The translations under genes and the position numbers were made by a program. The notes under the pieces are model-generated. The model did not search any database and was not told the origin of the DNA. It saw only the letters and a list, made by a program, of their open reading frames with translations. Source: Haematobia irritans (taxonomy: Eukaryota; Arthropoda; Insecta; Diptera; Muscidae). From it: 64,000 nt of DNA. The first letter of the stretch is position 1. Every line of letters begins with the position of its first letter. Positions 12,064 to 23,578 of the stretch are shown here, piece after piece. Location of the stretch: the NCBI RefSeq assembly GCF_050003625.1, contig NC_134398.1, positions 81,748,003-81,812,002 on the forward strand, read 5' to 3'.

Positions 12064-13499
12064 GTAAGCAATAGGGAGTGATGGGTCCTGTTGGGAATAT
12101 GTCTAGTGATTAATGACTATACGGCCATTTCAATGTAAACTTTCAACAACAAAACTCTCTTCACCCCTCTTACTCTTCTCAATGAAATGTCCGAATCTAA
12201 CCAAATGTTCAATTAGTTAATAACTTGCATATATAGTATAGAGCAAATACTAATGATACTCAACAACTGAAGAGGACACAGTGGGTGATCAAAACAAGCA
12301 TTCCATTTAAACCATGAATATTTAGACTGTTAATATACATAATACGCCTAGAAGAAATCCATTAGAGCTATTCAATGTTTAGTCTTTTTGATTTCAATTA
12401 TAGCTTCAATATTTAGTAGAATAGATCAAATACTAATGGCACTTTAGTCGATTATAATTTCCCATAATCCATCTGTCATAAGTTGTACTATATCTGTGTC
12501 CATGTCGGACTTTCCTTTTGGTCTGCCATCAACCATAAATTCGTTCTTACTTGGAGCGCCTCTTAAAAATCAATTACTAATCAATTATCTATACCATTTT
12601 CGCATTGATACTATATAACATAGTAAAGTTACATATATCAAATAAATTTCTTAAGTTTGTTAATAACACTCCCATTGTCTGGACAAATTAACGATTACTT
12701 CTTCAAATGCAATGTAATGCTACACTAAACAACTGCCACACAAATATCCACGAAGAATTCAACTCAGAATTCTTGGAATTGGAACAATTATCGCTATATA
12801 GAATGTGTACAATATGATCAAAATATTACCAGAATTTCGAAAATATCTGATTTGGCATGGACAGAAGTGACTAACAACCATAGTGATTAGAGATCAGAAA
12901 TGGAGGGTTATTATTTCGAATACGAAGTAGTTTAAAAGAAGGTAAAGCAAATGTGAGTAGTCCAACGTGGTTCTCAGCTCATGCCACACAAAAAATTTAC
13001 TTGGATGCAAATATTGTGAAGATTTTGGTATTGATTCTGAACCAGCGTCTTTAAAATAAACTATATTTTTTAGGGAACTATCTAGCTTTAAATCTAGCAT
13101 CAAAAAAATTAAAATTATGAGACAGATTTCATTTATCGATTTGTTATTCTCGTTTTGCGTTATACTAATAAAGCTATTCCCGTACGAACACAAGACAGTT
13201 TGAAAATCCAAATTATAACAGACTTCAAAGTAAAACAAAAACTTAAAACCAAAGATACGAAATGCGAAAAGTTTTAGCCTTTATTTTAAGTGTTTTTATT
13301 CTAAATCTAAAGACACAATCCAGTTATGACTTCATCGTTTTTTTTTTTATCGATCTCTTGGGGTATACAATTTAAAACATGTATCATATGCAATGATCAT
13401 CCATCGTGAAGTATATTCATATACACGGAATGTATTGTACTGCGGATTGTTTTTAACCCTTGTGGAAGCGGGAAAGGCCTTTAAAATACGATTGCGTTT
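12064..13499. other. First part of intron 4, no gene seen
   Basis: AT-rich intron sequence. A 114-codon open frame on the minus strand at 12894-13238 has no recognisable domain and biased AT composition, so I treat it as chance. Confidence 0.5.
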
Positions 13500-14070
13500 T
13501 TTGCTTATCATAGAAGACGCATTTCTCTGATAGCTTTTTCCATGTTCAAAAATCGATTATTTAATGGAGTCGTTTTGTCCTCATAATTAGGTGATTTGAC
13601 TTAAAAATTGGTATCTTACCATGAAGTAAAATTTTGTTCGACTAATGTCAACTTGACTTTAATAATTCAAAAAAGCTCTTCAAAATTAATGAAATCGTCT
13701 TTAAATTTGTTGACTTTTTATATCTTAACCACAAAGTAAAGAAGCCTTCAAAAATAAGAGATGTTTATCAATACTTTATTTCAAAACGTTTTTTACTTGA
13801 AATCTAGCATAATATCTACTTGAAGTCGAGCCTGAATTTGGTAAATTTGAGTCGTCGTTAAGACGCTTTTAAAGGATTTTGGTCGTCAACATGAAGTAAA
13901 AAAAAAGCAATAAAAACGAATGAATTCAAATTTGTTTCCTAGTATCAAGTATACAAAACTTAAGTTAAAAAGGGTATTGTATATAAAATGTATCCGTACT
14001 TAAATTCTAGCTTCTTTGGCTCGGATCGGACAAAATCTTTGGAACCGGGCCTGTTTTTTTTCTGTGAAGC
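13500..14070. mobile_element. MITE family B, older copy
   Basis: This segment matches 15769-16435 in order. Shared phrases include GTCGTTTTGTCCT, ACTTAAAAATTGGTATCTTACCATGAA, GATGTTTATCAATACTTTATTTCA and CTTTGGAACCGGGCCTG followed by a T run and CTGTG. It has no coding capacity. The left boundary is uncertain. It provides the uninterrupted version of the site where a family A MITE later inserted in the second copy. Confidence 0.6.
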
Positions 14071-14444
14071 TGGTTTTTAGCTTGAACACTGAACGCAGAA
14101 CATACCTTTTGTTAGCATTGAACTTATTTGTACGGTCAATGACACTTACAACCAAATTTAGATCATACATCTTTTGAGACATACTTGGCATATAGAAAAT
14201 GCCATTGGACTGCGGAAATTTCTTAAAAAAATGTATAAATTAACAAAGACAAAATAATTTTTTGCAATAAACGGGACTCTTTTTCAGTATCCAAAGCATG
14301 AAACAAAAAATTCCATTGTTCCTCGATTTGTGAGTAAAACTGTATCTCTAAGAATATTCGAAAAAAGCCAAATGAGTTTTTGGAATATTCCAGTCAAATG
14401 TCAAAAAATGCAAACAAAAACATTATAATTACAAAAGTGTAGTG

Positions 14445-14813
14445 AAGGCCGGTATGCACCTCTAGCGAAATTTTCGGTAGCAAATATTTATTTAAGTCTA
14501 CAACAAAAAAAACAGGGCTGTGTACACAAATTTTAAACCAGCTAATCGCTTTTAAAAATTGTTAATATATGTTCCAAATATTCCTCAAATAAATTGTTTA
14601 TTATTTACAGACCTTTTAAAACTTTTACGCACACAATGATTGTAATAAATTAAATGTGTGCTGCCAAAATATGCTTTTGACAACCCTGTTATTTTCATTA
14701 GAGGTGCGTACCACCTTACGAAATTGAACGCTACCGAAAATTTCGTTAGCATAAATAGCAATGCATTTCTTATGGGAATGAAATTTTTCGCTAGAGGTGC
14801 ATACCGGCCTTGA
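14445..14813. mobile_element. MITE family G with GGCCGG termini
   Basis: Perfect terminal inverted repeats begin AAGGCCGGTATGCACCTCTA at 14445 and end with its reverse complement at 14813. They continue into AGCGAAA. A second, internal pair of the same phrase (GAGGTGCGTACCACCTTACGAAATT, around 14700) makes the right half a nested repeat. It is about 369 bp and non-coding. No target duplication is obvious. Confidence 0.8.
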
Positions 14814-15306
14814 AATGGGAAATTTTGAAAATAAAATATATAACGTCGCTCTAATTAGAGCTATTTTTAGATTAGCACCGTCCAAAAGATGAAAATAGAA
14901 ATAGAATCTCATCGAAAAGGTGGAAGAAACGAGAGCATTTGACTGTTTTTTCATATGTTTCCATTTAAAAATTATATGTTGGGAACTCCTCAAATGGTTT
15001 GCCAAATAAACCACGAGTGGTTTTTGTTGGTCCAAATGCGTTAGTTTTTCTACAAATAAGGGTACAAACAATTTAAAAAATTGATCTATTTTATAATATC
15101 TTACCTTTGCTTCAGGATATTTATCCATTTTCAAAGAAAAATATTTATTATAAACAAAATATTTTAGGTCTCACAAGGCTTTTTGTTGTGAATAATGTTG
15201 AGTTACAGCAACACTTTTTACACAATTTTTCAAATGAATCGTAAAATGTTTCACACGTGACAGAATTTTCTCGAATCACAAAGTTACAGAAATATTTCAA
15301 TGGGAG
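14814..15306. other. Intron 4 filler, no gene seen
   Basis: A 169-codon minus-strand frame (14625-15134) runs across the end of MITE G and has no family signature, so I do not call it. Nothing else was recognised. Confidence 0.45.
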
Positions 15307-15768
15307 CAGAGTTGCCAATTTAGCTATTTTCCCACTAGATTTGGCTTTTTTTGAAGTCGTTTAGCGGGAAAAAATGCATTTAGCTTTTTTCTGGCTTTTT
15401 TTCATGACCCTTTCAGCTATTTTTGGCTTTTTTTATTTTCCACATGTTTCTATTGAAATATGGATAAAACGGCGTTTTTATCTAAGCCTTGCTGTCAGAA
15501 TAAGGTTTTCATCATATTTCAAAGCTCAATTGAAACATTAATAATGATTCCAGCCATTATGCGGGCGTTTTTGCATCAAATACACCTTGTTGTAAAGTTT
15601 TTTTCCTCATATTCATAAAAATTTTCGTAAACATTAAATCTAATGGTAGATACAGATACAGATTCCTTAGATAAACTGTCACTAAATTATTAGGAATATT
15701 AACATTTGACTCGTTTACCCTTTTTAAGCTATATTACTAAATTAAAATAGTAGATATGAATTGCTCTA

Positions 15769-16435
15769 TACACTAAAAAAATATTATCGTGAGGCCAAAG
15801 ATTTCATGTCCTTAAAATATGAACGCGAAATTGTGAATTTCTCTTATATAAACTGTTTTCCTTGTCCAAAAGCCGATAAAGTCGTTTTGTCCTTGTAGTT
15901 AAGTGATTCAACTTAAAAATGCACCCAGAGAAGGAATATGATCACCTCAAACATGTTTTAAGAGCAAAATGTTATTTTTGGATGGTGACCATGTAACATG
16001 GTTTTCGCTACCATGTTATTTTCTCGGAAATCATGTATCTGATTTCGGCAAGCAGGTTATATTTGACGATAAAATAACATTTTAGTGACAAACATGTTAC
16101 ATGGTCACCATACAAAAATAACACTTGAAACTCTTGAAACATGTTTGAGGTGATCATATTCCTTCTCTGCGTGTGGTTATCTTTACATGAAAGAAGCCTA
16201 GGGTCAATTCTAAAAAATTCTTCAAATTAATGAAATAGTCTTTAAATGTATTTTTGTATCTTGACCACAAACCAAAAAAGCGTTCAAAAATAGAAGATGT
16301 TTTTCAACACTTTATTTCATTTCATTCATGAGGAAAAGCTGAAAAAAACGAATAAATTCAAATTTGACTCGGAATCAATACCAAAATCATTAGTGTACAA
16401 AAACTTTGGAACCGGACATGCTTTTTTTCAGTGTA
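15769..16435. mobile_element. MITE family B, interrupted copy
   Basis: The ends are TACACTAAAAAAAT and TTTTTTTCAGTGTA. Internal sequence matches the copy at 13500-14070 on both sides of the family A insertion. For example, CTTAAAAAT before it and GGTTATCTTTACATGAA after it correspond to one uninterrupted phrase in the older copy. No coding capacity. Confidence 0.75.
15922..16173. mobile_element. MITE family A, nearly full copy
   Basis: The ends are CACCCAGAGAAGGAATATGA and TCATATTCCTTCTCTGCGTG. The outer 80 or so bases at each end are inverted copies of each other (GATCACC, AAACATGTTT, GTGACCATGT...), and the centre is not symmetric. It is inserted in MITE family B. Confidence 0.88.
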
Positions 16436-17293
16436 TGTAAGAAATAATTAAGGAAATAAAGTTTTGAATGTGGTATTATTTTTTTAACATCAAAAAATAC
16501 AATAAATAAAATCGAATTGATAGGATCAAAACATTTTCAAACGCGCGATAAAAACAAATCTGTTATTTATTAATGGAATGGATTTACATTTACGAAAATT
16601 GGACAACAATAGGTTTGTTTTGGTAATTTTCCAATAAAAGTTATTTAGTGTAAATTTGCAAGACAGTATGAATGGGTTTTCTTCTCTTGGATAAAATTAG
16701 AAGAAGCGTACACGTTCACGAATTTATCATTAATTCAGCGCTTTTAAACCAATTAAAACGAAATATATAGTGATATTTTCTAATGCACTTCTATGTGACA
16801 TTGTGCAATATATCGCACATAGGATTTGTTGATGATTAACCAGCTGATAATGGCAAGTTTTTACTGGGAAATGTAAACGATGGACTTCCAGTAAAAATTT
16901 GTGATAGTAACCAAAACTTATCGAGTACGCAAACAGAACTCATATGGCTTAGATACGAGTATTGTTACAGTCTCACAGAAGTAGAATTAAAATGATTACA
17001 ATTAAAATAATATGCATTTTAAGTGAAATAAATTACAATAAAATTTAGCTTCTTTCTAGCTTTTTTCTAAAATTTGTTAGCCCAAAAAAAAAAAAAAGCA
17101 AATGTAGCGGTTTTTGGTGAAACAATGCTGGCAACGGTGAATGGGAGAAACAATTTTTTTCTTTTAATTCCTCTTGTTTCTGTTTCAGTGAGTAAATTAT
17201 TAATGTGAAAATTACAGAACATGAGTCCAGAGATTACCAATTACTGTTTTGTCACCTTTGTTTTATCACTTTAAACTTAAAGTGCACAAATAT

Positions 17294-17510
17294 ACACAGA
17301 AAAAATACCAATTTTAATTGGTACAACTTTTGTTTTAAATTAAAACAAAAATTAATTGTGTCAATTATTTTTTTATTTGGAACAATTAGTTTTTAATTGA
17401 TTTTGGTGAATGATACTTTCTGTGATTGAAGACATTTCAATTAAAAATTAATTGGATCAATTAATTTCGTGATTGAAGACAAAAAATATTTTTTTCTTTG
17501 TACATGAAGA
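17294..17510. mobile_element. MITE family E, diverged copy
   Basis: It begins TACACAGAAAAAATACCAATT. It shares with 50437 and 55294 the phrase CTGTGATTGAAGACATTTCA followed by AATTAAAAATTAATTGGATC. The left half is diverged. It is made almost entirely of short AATT-centred palindromes and has no coding capacity. Confidence 0.7.
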
Positions 17511-18823
17511 AAAACATAGAAAATCTTATTAAAATTCAAAGCATTGATTTTCTTTGGAAATTGATTGAATCATAAAGATAATCGTGAAAATAAACGGGAT
17601 TCCTATGTGAATCCGAAGTTATTATCCACATTAATACTGGAGATAGATTATTGATAAATAATTACAACTGAAAAGAAAACTGCTGTACCTTAATAGAGCC
17701 ACGATGACACAATGGTACAAGAATACTCGCTTTGTTTAGAAAGGGTCATTGGTAGGTTGCCGGTTTATTCGCAAACCCCAATTTTTTTAAAAATCGGGCC
17801 TCCGTTTTTTATTTTGTTCAAAATCATCACAACGATCCTAGTAAATTCGGTTTTCAACAAAACGGAAGTTCGTTTGACTAAAATTTTTTATGTAGGAAAA
17901 TATGTATTTTTTCTTTGACTGCAAGGCACACAAATTATCTTTTCAGTGTTGTCGAAGAAAATAAAATAAAATATTATTTTGTGCTATGTTGTGACAACGT
18001 GTTGTAAGTACGGAATTGTTTCTCATCTTCATTACCTCTCCAAAAAATTGGACTTTCAGAAGAAACATACAAAATAGATCAAAATTCAATTGAAATACAA
18101 AAAACGGGTTAACCGATGGTTAAAGGCCGGTTTTTGTGATCAACCGAAAATTCAAATTATTCCACTATTTTTTGTGCATCGCAAATTCAGAACCGTTCTT
18201 GCGATACACTCAGCTCAGGAGCAAGTTTTCTACTACTGCGGCGTGGATTTCGATTAAATCTGGCCTTCACTTTTCGGTCGATTTTTTGTCCACTTTTTGG
18301 ACGCGAATTCCATCACGAATAAATTTATTTCTGATCAAAATGCTTTTGTAAGCATGCAAAACAATAAAATTAACTGTCACTGAAATAAATCTGTCAACTG
18401 CCACACGAGCGATTTAGAAATGATAGCAAATTTAAGTTGGCTGCAATACATATCAGCCGCTCTGTATATGGTCTCATACGCCTGTTCATTACTAAAATTT
18501 ATACTTTTGTAGTGGAAATTTTTCTTTTGTCTTTGAGGCAGATGAGAAATTCTGGATATTTTTCGATCATATCGTACATAATGCACAGACACATATATAT
18601 ATTACGAATTCCTCAGGCTACGATTCGTCCGTCTCAAAGGACAAGGACCATACCATGAAATCGAAGCTATTTGTGGATATCATAGCCAAAACCAAGTACC
18701 GTAACTAACAACAACAACAACAACATCTTTTGTGGTTTGAAGTGAAATGAGATTTTCCTCTTTGGGAAAGCAATTTATTTATTTTTCCTAACCTTGTCTC
18801 AATTCGTCTATCAAATTTTACAG
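17511..18823. other. End of intron 4, no gene seen
   Basis: AT-rich intron DNA. Near 17698-17785 a phrase (CCACGATGACACAATGGTACAA) loosely resembles the SINE head, but its B box is lost. A short CAA repeat lies at about 18707-18723. The polypyrimidine tract and acceptor for the last exon are at 18800-18823. Confidence 0.45.
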
Positions 18824-18940
18824 GAAGGCGATAAGAAAGTTGGCGGTCTCAACTTGGACCGTTATAAGGAACTCTATGCCGAATTCTTGGGTAACACCAA
18901 CGAAAGCCATCCAGCTGTCTATCTCTTTGGACCCCTGTAA
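18824..18940 (+). CDS. Sarcoplasmic calcium-binding protein, last coding exon
   Basis: The acceptor is AATTTTACAG and the exon encodes residues 152-189 followed by TAA. It contains the degenerate fourth EF-hand segment (GDKKVGGLNLDRYKELYAEF) and the family C-terminus, here NESHPAVYLFGPL. Shrimp and other arthropod proteins continue 3-4 residues past this point, so the fly protein is slightly shorter at its C-terminus. Confidence 0.95.
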   Translation, partial: EGDKKVGGLNLDRYKELYAEFLGNTNESHPAVYLFGPL

Positions 18941-20096
18941 GAAGAAACTGCCGCTATCTATCAATGTGTACGTACGATGGTAACCCCATTCTGTCCACAC
19001 GACAAAAGACCCTAATTGTGGAGTACCAACAACGTGAATGTAATTTTAATTTTGATTTAAAAACAACAACAACAACAAAATGTAAATGTCTTCGCTGTTG
19101 TTTAATCCAGAACAACATTATGTAATGCCCTACTAAGTTATAAATTATTTGATATATACAACTATTTTTAATGAGTTGCTTTTACAAAACAAAAACAAAC
19201 ACAACATAATAATTTTTATTTATTTTAATTTTATAAAAAAAAAAACAACACCTCAAAAACCAATAAAATGGTATCGGAATGTATCTAATGTGTAAAATCA
19301 CCAACAAAGAACACCACCAAAATCAACAAGAAATACAACACCAATCAATATCATCTTCATCTCTGTTGTAGAATCGTCTGAAAACAACAAAAACAAAAAA
19401 CAAAAACAAGAACAAAATAACACAAAAAAGAAGCCTAGTTTGTTAACGAAAACATTAACACAACAAAAAAATATATATAACTAAGAGAAAAATGTATAAT
19501 AATGAAAACAAAAACACTTTAATCTGCTCTCCCACAAATATCTTATTTTTATCACAAAAGTCTCTCTCAAACTCTCTTTTATTTGAAACTCGACGTGAAA
19601 TGGAATATTTAAAGTTTTTCAAACCAATTTGTGACCGAAGAAAAACACCCAAAACCAAAAACACTCAATTATTTTAATGTTCATAATAATTTATTTTGTT
19701 AAATTTTTATGATTATTATATCACAAAAATGGAACACTAATACTCTATATATATATTTATATGAATTAATTGTTGCAATTTTCGTTTGTTCCGTTTGATT
19801 TCATACGAAGAAAAAAAACTTAAAAAAAAATTAATTGAAATGAAAAAATTAAAGTGTTAATAGTTAAATTTTATTCAACTACGTTAATATTTCTTTTTTT
19901 TTGTAATTTTTATCCAAAACAATTATATATGTATAAATATTTATATACAATACCTACATTATATACATACATACATAAAATATGTAAAAAAAATTATATA
20001 AAAATGTATACACTTTTATTTATTCTTATAAACTACACTTTATTAAATGTTTGTATCAGTAACGGTAATAATTAAAACCAAATAATAAAAACCAAC
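18941..20096 (+). other. Probable 3' UTR of the calcium-binding protein gene
   Basis: After the stop codon the strand becomes rich in AACAAC and AAACAA, common in fly 3' UTRs. Poly(A) signals AATAAA occur at 19262-19267 and 20084-20089, so the UTR could be about 0.35 or 1.2 kb. Very A/T-rich stretches fill 19680-20060. No frame is convincing. Confidence 0.5.
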
Positions 20097-20149
20097 TGGA
20101 AAACAACCAATACGCACTCACTCTAAATTTTTAAAGTAATAGAGAAATG

Positions 20150-20232
20150 ATGGTTTCAGAATTTGCATATTTTTGTGGAAGCAAAATGTTCTGGTTTCAG
20201 AATTTGCATATTTTTGTGGAACCAAACTGGAA
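20150..20232. repeat. Two-copy tandem duplication of about 40 bp
   Basis: GGTTTCAGAATTTGCATATT plus TTTGTGGAA occurs twice in direct orientation, starting near 20152 and 20193, with little divergence. It looks like a recent slip or unequal duplication. Confidence 0.7.
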
Positions 20233-20240
20233 ATTGATAG

Positions 20241-20300
20241 GTTAGGTTAGGTTGAAAAGAGGATCCAGGTTTCCACAATGTCTTATATTGGCTGACATAC
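20241..20300 (+). repeat. Dispersed repeat fragment with TTAGG-type start
   Basis: The segment (GGTTAGG)TTGAAAAGAGGATCCAGG followed by TTTCC...GGCTGACAT recurs inverted at 40312-40363. It is a fragment of a dispersed family that I cannot name. Confidence 0.5.
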
Positions 20301-20337
20301 ATATTCAGTGGGGAGCAAAACCGAGTGCATGAGTTCT

Positions 20338-20770
20338 CTAGTGCCTTTTAACCAGAGACCATAAATTCTTAATGGAATTGAGATCGGGGCGTTGTGGTGG
20401 CCATTTGAGCATTTGAAAACTTTGCTCCGACAACCATTTCTTTACTATTTTGTAGTATGCTTGGGTTTGCCGCCATGTTAAAAAAAAACACAATTTGCTC
20501 TTCAAGGTAGGCAAATTTGATTGGAAAATACCATAGTAGTCTCCTTTTTCATGATTCCTTATCATTAACCAGCGACCAAGTTTGCCGCCCTCCTTATACC
20601 ATGAGGTTTCCCCCTCCCTGTTGAACTTTTTGCTTAACGTGGTGTTTTCGGAAACTTTATTGTTACCAGGTAATTACGAATAATACTCCGAGGTCGTTAC
20701 CAGTAATGTTCTTTTGCATTGGATGGAAAGCGGTTTATTTTTGTTTCATCAAGATTGAAAACAGTGAAAA
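20338..20770 (-). pseudogene. Decayed Tc1-like transposase fragment
   Basis: Read on the minus strand, the region 20720-20770 encodes DETKINRFPSNAKEHYW, matching the first catalytic Asp region of Tc1 transposases. Bases 20338-20565 encode WLSEQSFQMLKWPPQRPDLN and SIKNLW, matching the family SPDLNPIENLW. The catalytic Glu is replaced by Lys, and frameshifts and stops separate the pieces. Terminal repeats were not recognised. Confidence 0.7.
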
Positions 20771-21211
20771 AATGCATTCGGTTCTGCTCACCACCGTAAG
20801 CCAGAAATTGTGGCTTATTTCGCTCTAATTTCTATTTTTTCATCGTACCCTTCTTTTATTCCAGGAATAAAGCAGGGCATCATCCTCAACACACTCCCTA
20901 CACACAAAAATAATGAAATATGAATTTGAACATAAATTGGTCCATTTTTTAAAGTTTATGGTCTCTTCCATAAAATGTATGCACGTAGACCATGCAAAGC
21001 CGTATGTTTTGGAAAAAAACCTGTTTTAAAGAAATAAGACAGACATTAAAATAAATTAGAATTTTCCAATTTTTGTTTATTTTTACCTACATTGGTATGA
21101 AGCATTGCCGGTATTTTTAAAGAGATCTGGGTTTCTTTGATAGTATCGCTATCGGAAAATAAATATTGATAATACCCTAAAAATAAAACTATCGATAGTT
21201 TTGCAGCACTA
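20771..21211. other. No gene seen
   Basis: AT-rich filler. Just before the LINE fragment there is a small palindrome around ACTATCGATAGTTTT (about 21189), a motif often seen at ends of fly repeats, but no full element can be bounded. Confidence 0.4.
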
Positions 21212-22476
21212 ACCTAAAGCGGGGAAAGCCTCTCACTCGAGTGCGAAGGATTTCTGACCAATCAGCTTATCCTCATTCCTACTTTAGACTCTGGAGAGGA
21301 TGGTAGATGTTTATCTTAGAACTAGCGTCGATTCAAGTTTGCTCTCGAAACGACAGGTGCATACTCGAAGGGCAGGTCTACTAAGACCGCATTGCATGAA
21401 CTAGTCAGCTTTATTGAAAGCACACTATCGTTCAATGAATACACAATCGGGACGTTTCTAGACATCGAAGAGACGTATTTCAGCCACACTTGGACAAGCA
21501 AACATTCAAAGGTACGTGAACAGAGGCACTCCCCAAGGAGGAGTTCTATGACCTCTTCTTTGGAATGTTGCTATAACAACCTTCTGGTTTCCCTAGAAAA
21601 AGAAAGGATAAAAATGGTGGCATACGCAAACGATGTAGCTCTAGCGGTCAGGGGAAAAGAGATCCCTCTGAATGACTGAGAAATGGGCGAAAGAGAATGG
21701 TCTTGGAGTAAATCCTGCAAAGACAGAACTGCAAATATCGCAAAACTCCCACGGTTAAGCCCATATCCTTACGGGGTATTGAAATTCCCTTTGGTGAGTT
21801 TGCGAAATACCTTGGCGTTATTTTGGGCAGGAAGCTGTACTTTAAGCTTAATCTTGAAGAAAGGGCGAAAAAGGAACGGTAGCTTTGTACTCGTGTAAAA
21901 AGGCTGTAGCAAAAAAGTGGGGACTAAAACCGACCAGTGGTTAGACCTATAATGTTATATGGTGTTGTAGTCTGGTGGCCCGCACTTCAGCAGCCGGCAA
22001 GTTTAGATAAAGTTCAGCGTATGGCGTGCTTGTGTATCTCAGGCGCATTCAGTAAGACAGGAACAGATTCCCTTAATGTCATGCTGCATCTATTGCATTT
22101 ACACATTTTGGCCAAACAGTCAGCTGCAACAACGGCTGTGCGCCGCTGTGGTTGGAAAAAAGGTGCAATATTCACCTAATATGTGTACTTGGCTGTAGGA
22201 ACATACCGGGGAACTGCGAAGCGGATGAGTAAGCAAGGCTGGGAACTACCATACATATTCCAGGGGAACTAGAATCTGTTGGTATGCCTCTGGCTACCTG
22301 CAAGCTCTTACTGCGTGAGAAGGCTGTTAATATAGCAAATATCCGGTGGGAGAAATGCAACGGTTGTAACGACACCAAGCAAATATGGCACCATTTAAAC
22401 TTAAATCGCACACTAGATATGCTAGTGTTCTCAAGACGTCGGATTTCACTCCTCATATCTGATATAACGGGCCGCT
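21212..22476 (+). mobile_element. LINE fragment, degenerate third copy
   Basis: It begins CCTAAAGCGGGGAAAGCCTC, matching the reverse transcriptase region of the LINE at about 26208, and ends near GATATAACGGGCCGCT, matching about 28095. Several internal blocks are deleted, including part of the reverse transcriptase core and most of RNase H, and the frame is broken many times. The sequence AYANDVALAV (YADD mutated to YAND) is still visible near 21622. It is on the same strand as the two younger copies downstream. Confidence 0.85.
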
Positions 22477-22978
22477 ACTACTATATGGATCCCATTCTCC
22501 CGGATCTTATTTTACTGGCGTCATAATGTCACACTCGGCAGCTATTGCCACCACATGTATACGATCATGGATAGTTGCGGTATCCACCATTACACCCACC
22601 GTCTCCCCCTTTATTATTTAATGATTCGTCATTAAAAATTTCCGTCCATTCTCCCAACATCTTCAATCTCATCGCGACTTCGCTTGTGATCCGAACCGCT
22701 ATAGGTCTTAAGTCCATTATCGTCTCCAAGTCTCTGGTTGTCGTGGTCTTCATCATATTCTTGCAAACTTACACGAGATGTTTATTCCTCTAAAACTCAA
22801 AAAAAAATATGGTTGTAATAAATCGAGAATCTGATCTAGTCTTCATAGGTAAAATCTTTAAATTTATCTTCGGGAAGCGTACTGGTTGATAATATCTGTC
22901 TCAAACTAATCTGTCTGTCTATATATTATCAAGTAACCCGCCACGACGAAGAGTTTTCAAGGAAACTATTATATTTGA
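22477..22978. other. No gene seen
   Basis: Frames on both strands at 22565-22793 are antisense to each other and have no family signature. Nothing else recognised. Confidence 0.4.
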
Positions 22979-23038
22979 TTCATGGTGGTGGGGAATTAAG
23001 ATTCGGCCCGGGCGAACTTACTGCTGTATATACTTGTT
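22979..23038. mobile_element. Solo terminus of a mini-me/DINE-1-like element
   Basis: TTCATGGTGGTGGGG followed by TTAAGATTCGGCCCGGGCGA and GTATATACTTGTTTT matches the end of the element at 43187-45661 (bases 45601-45661). Only this terminus remains. Confidence 0.65.
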
Positions 23039-23450
23039 TTCTTGTTCTGGCGGTAACAAAGTTAGCAAATTGGAAATAAAATTCTTGATTTCTGGGTTAT
23101 TATTAAAAGAAAGTTTTGGAAAATCGTTTTACCCGTTAAAATGGCACGAAAAAACTATTGCTTCACCTCAAAAAATTTATTACAAAGGTTTGCATTTGCC
23201 ACTGGTTAGGAGCGGTTGTAATAGTGCACTGAAAAAAAATATTGACCTAATTTAGGACACTAGTCTTTGTAATTTGCGTCCCTCCATTAAAGTCGTATGT
23301 CTTTGATGTAAGACAAAAGTAAACAAAGTAAAGAAAAAGATTTTCGATTTAAAGAAATAATATTAAAATTATTGACATGTTAACTCTTTGGATAAAGTGC
23401 AGATTTGGATTCAGCGTCCCAAATAACCTTAAAAATCAATTAATCAACAG
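23039..23450. other. No gene seen
   Basis: AT-rich DNA. CACTGAAAAAAAATATTG at about 23227 resembles the end of a family B type MITE, but I could not find a second end. Confidence 0.35.
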
Positions 23451-23578
23451 AACCATAAAAAAACAGAACCAATTCTATTCAACCGTCGAACGGAACGGAC
23501 GTGTTTTTCAATAGCGGATAAACTCATCGTAATAGGTACCTACTAAGAATTTCAAGAGTGGTGGGATATTAAGCCACC

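Larger units (their letters stand above)
15307..17139. mobile_element. hAT-like non-autonomous element with 8-bp target duplication
   Basis: The termini CAGAGTTGCCA and TGGCAACGGTG are inverted. They are flanked by the 8-bp duplication AATGGGAG (15299-15306 and 17140-17147), the target length typical of hAT elements. Near both ends the sequence is rich in AGCTTTTTT/GGCTTTTTT phrases. It has no transposase frame. It contains a family B MITE, which itself contains a family A MITE, so it is the oldest of the three. Confidence 0.82.
1004..18940 (+). other. Gene: sarcoplasmic calcium-binding protein (five coding exons)
   Basis: Joining 1004-1055, 11438-11604, 11729-11809, 11911-12063 and 18824-18940 gives a continuous 189-residue frame. 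All introns have GT-AG ends. The protein matches the arthropod sarcoplasmic calcium-binding protein family, which buffers cytosolic calcium in muscle and neurons and is usually about 190-193 residues. The start MAYSWDNRV and the end YLFGPL are typical of the family. EF-hand loops are at residues 18-29, 70-81 and 114-125, with a degenerate fourth hand. Flies carry two paralogues (Scp1, Scp2) and I do not decide between them. Introns 1 and 4 are large and filled with transposons; introns 2 and 3 are about 100 bp. This is the only host gene I can support in the window. Confidence 0.93.

Noticed and set aside
14625..15134. 169-codon minus-strand frame
   Set aside because: It starts inside plain intron DNA and runs through the right end of MITE G. 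There is no domain and low-complexity AT-rich codons.
17698..17785. Another SINE head (CCACGATGACACAATGG)
   Set aside because: A-box-like only; the B box is not recognisable and no SINE body or duplication follows, so it is too weak to list.
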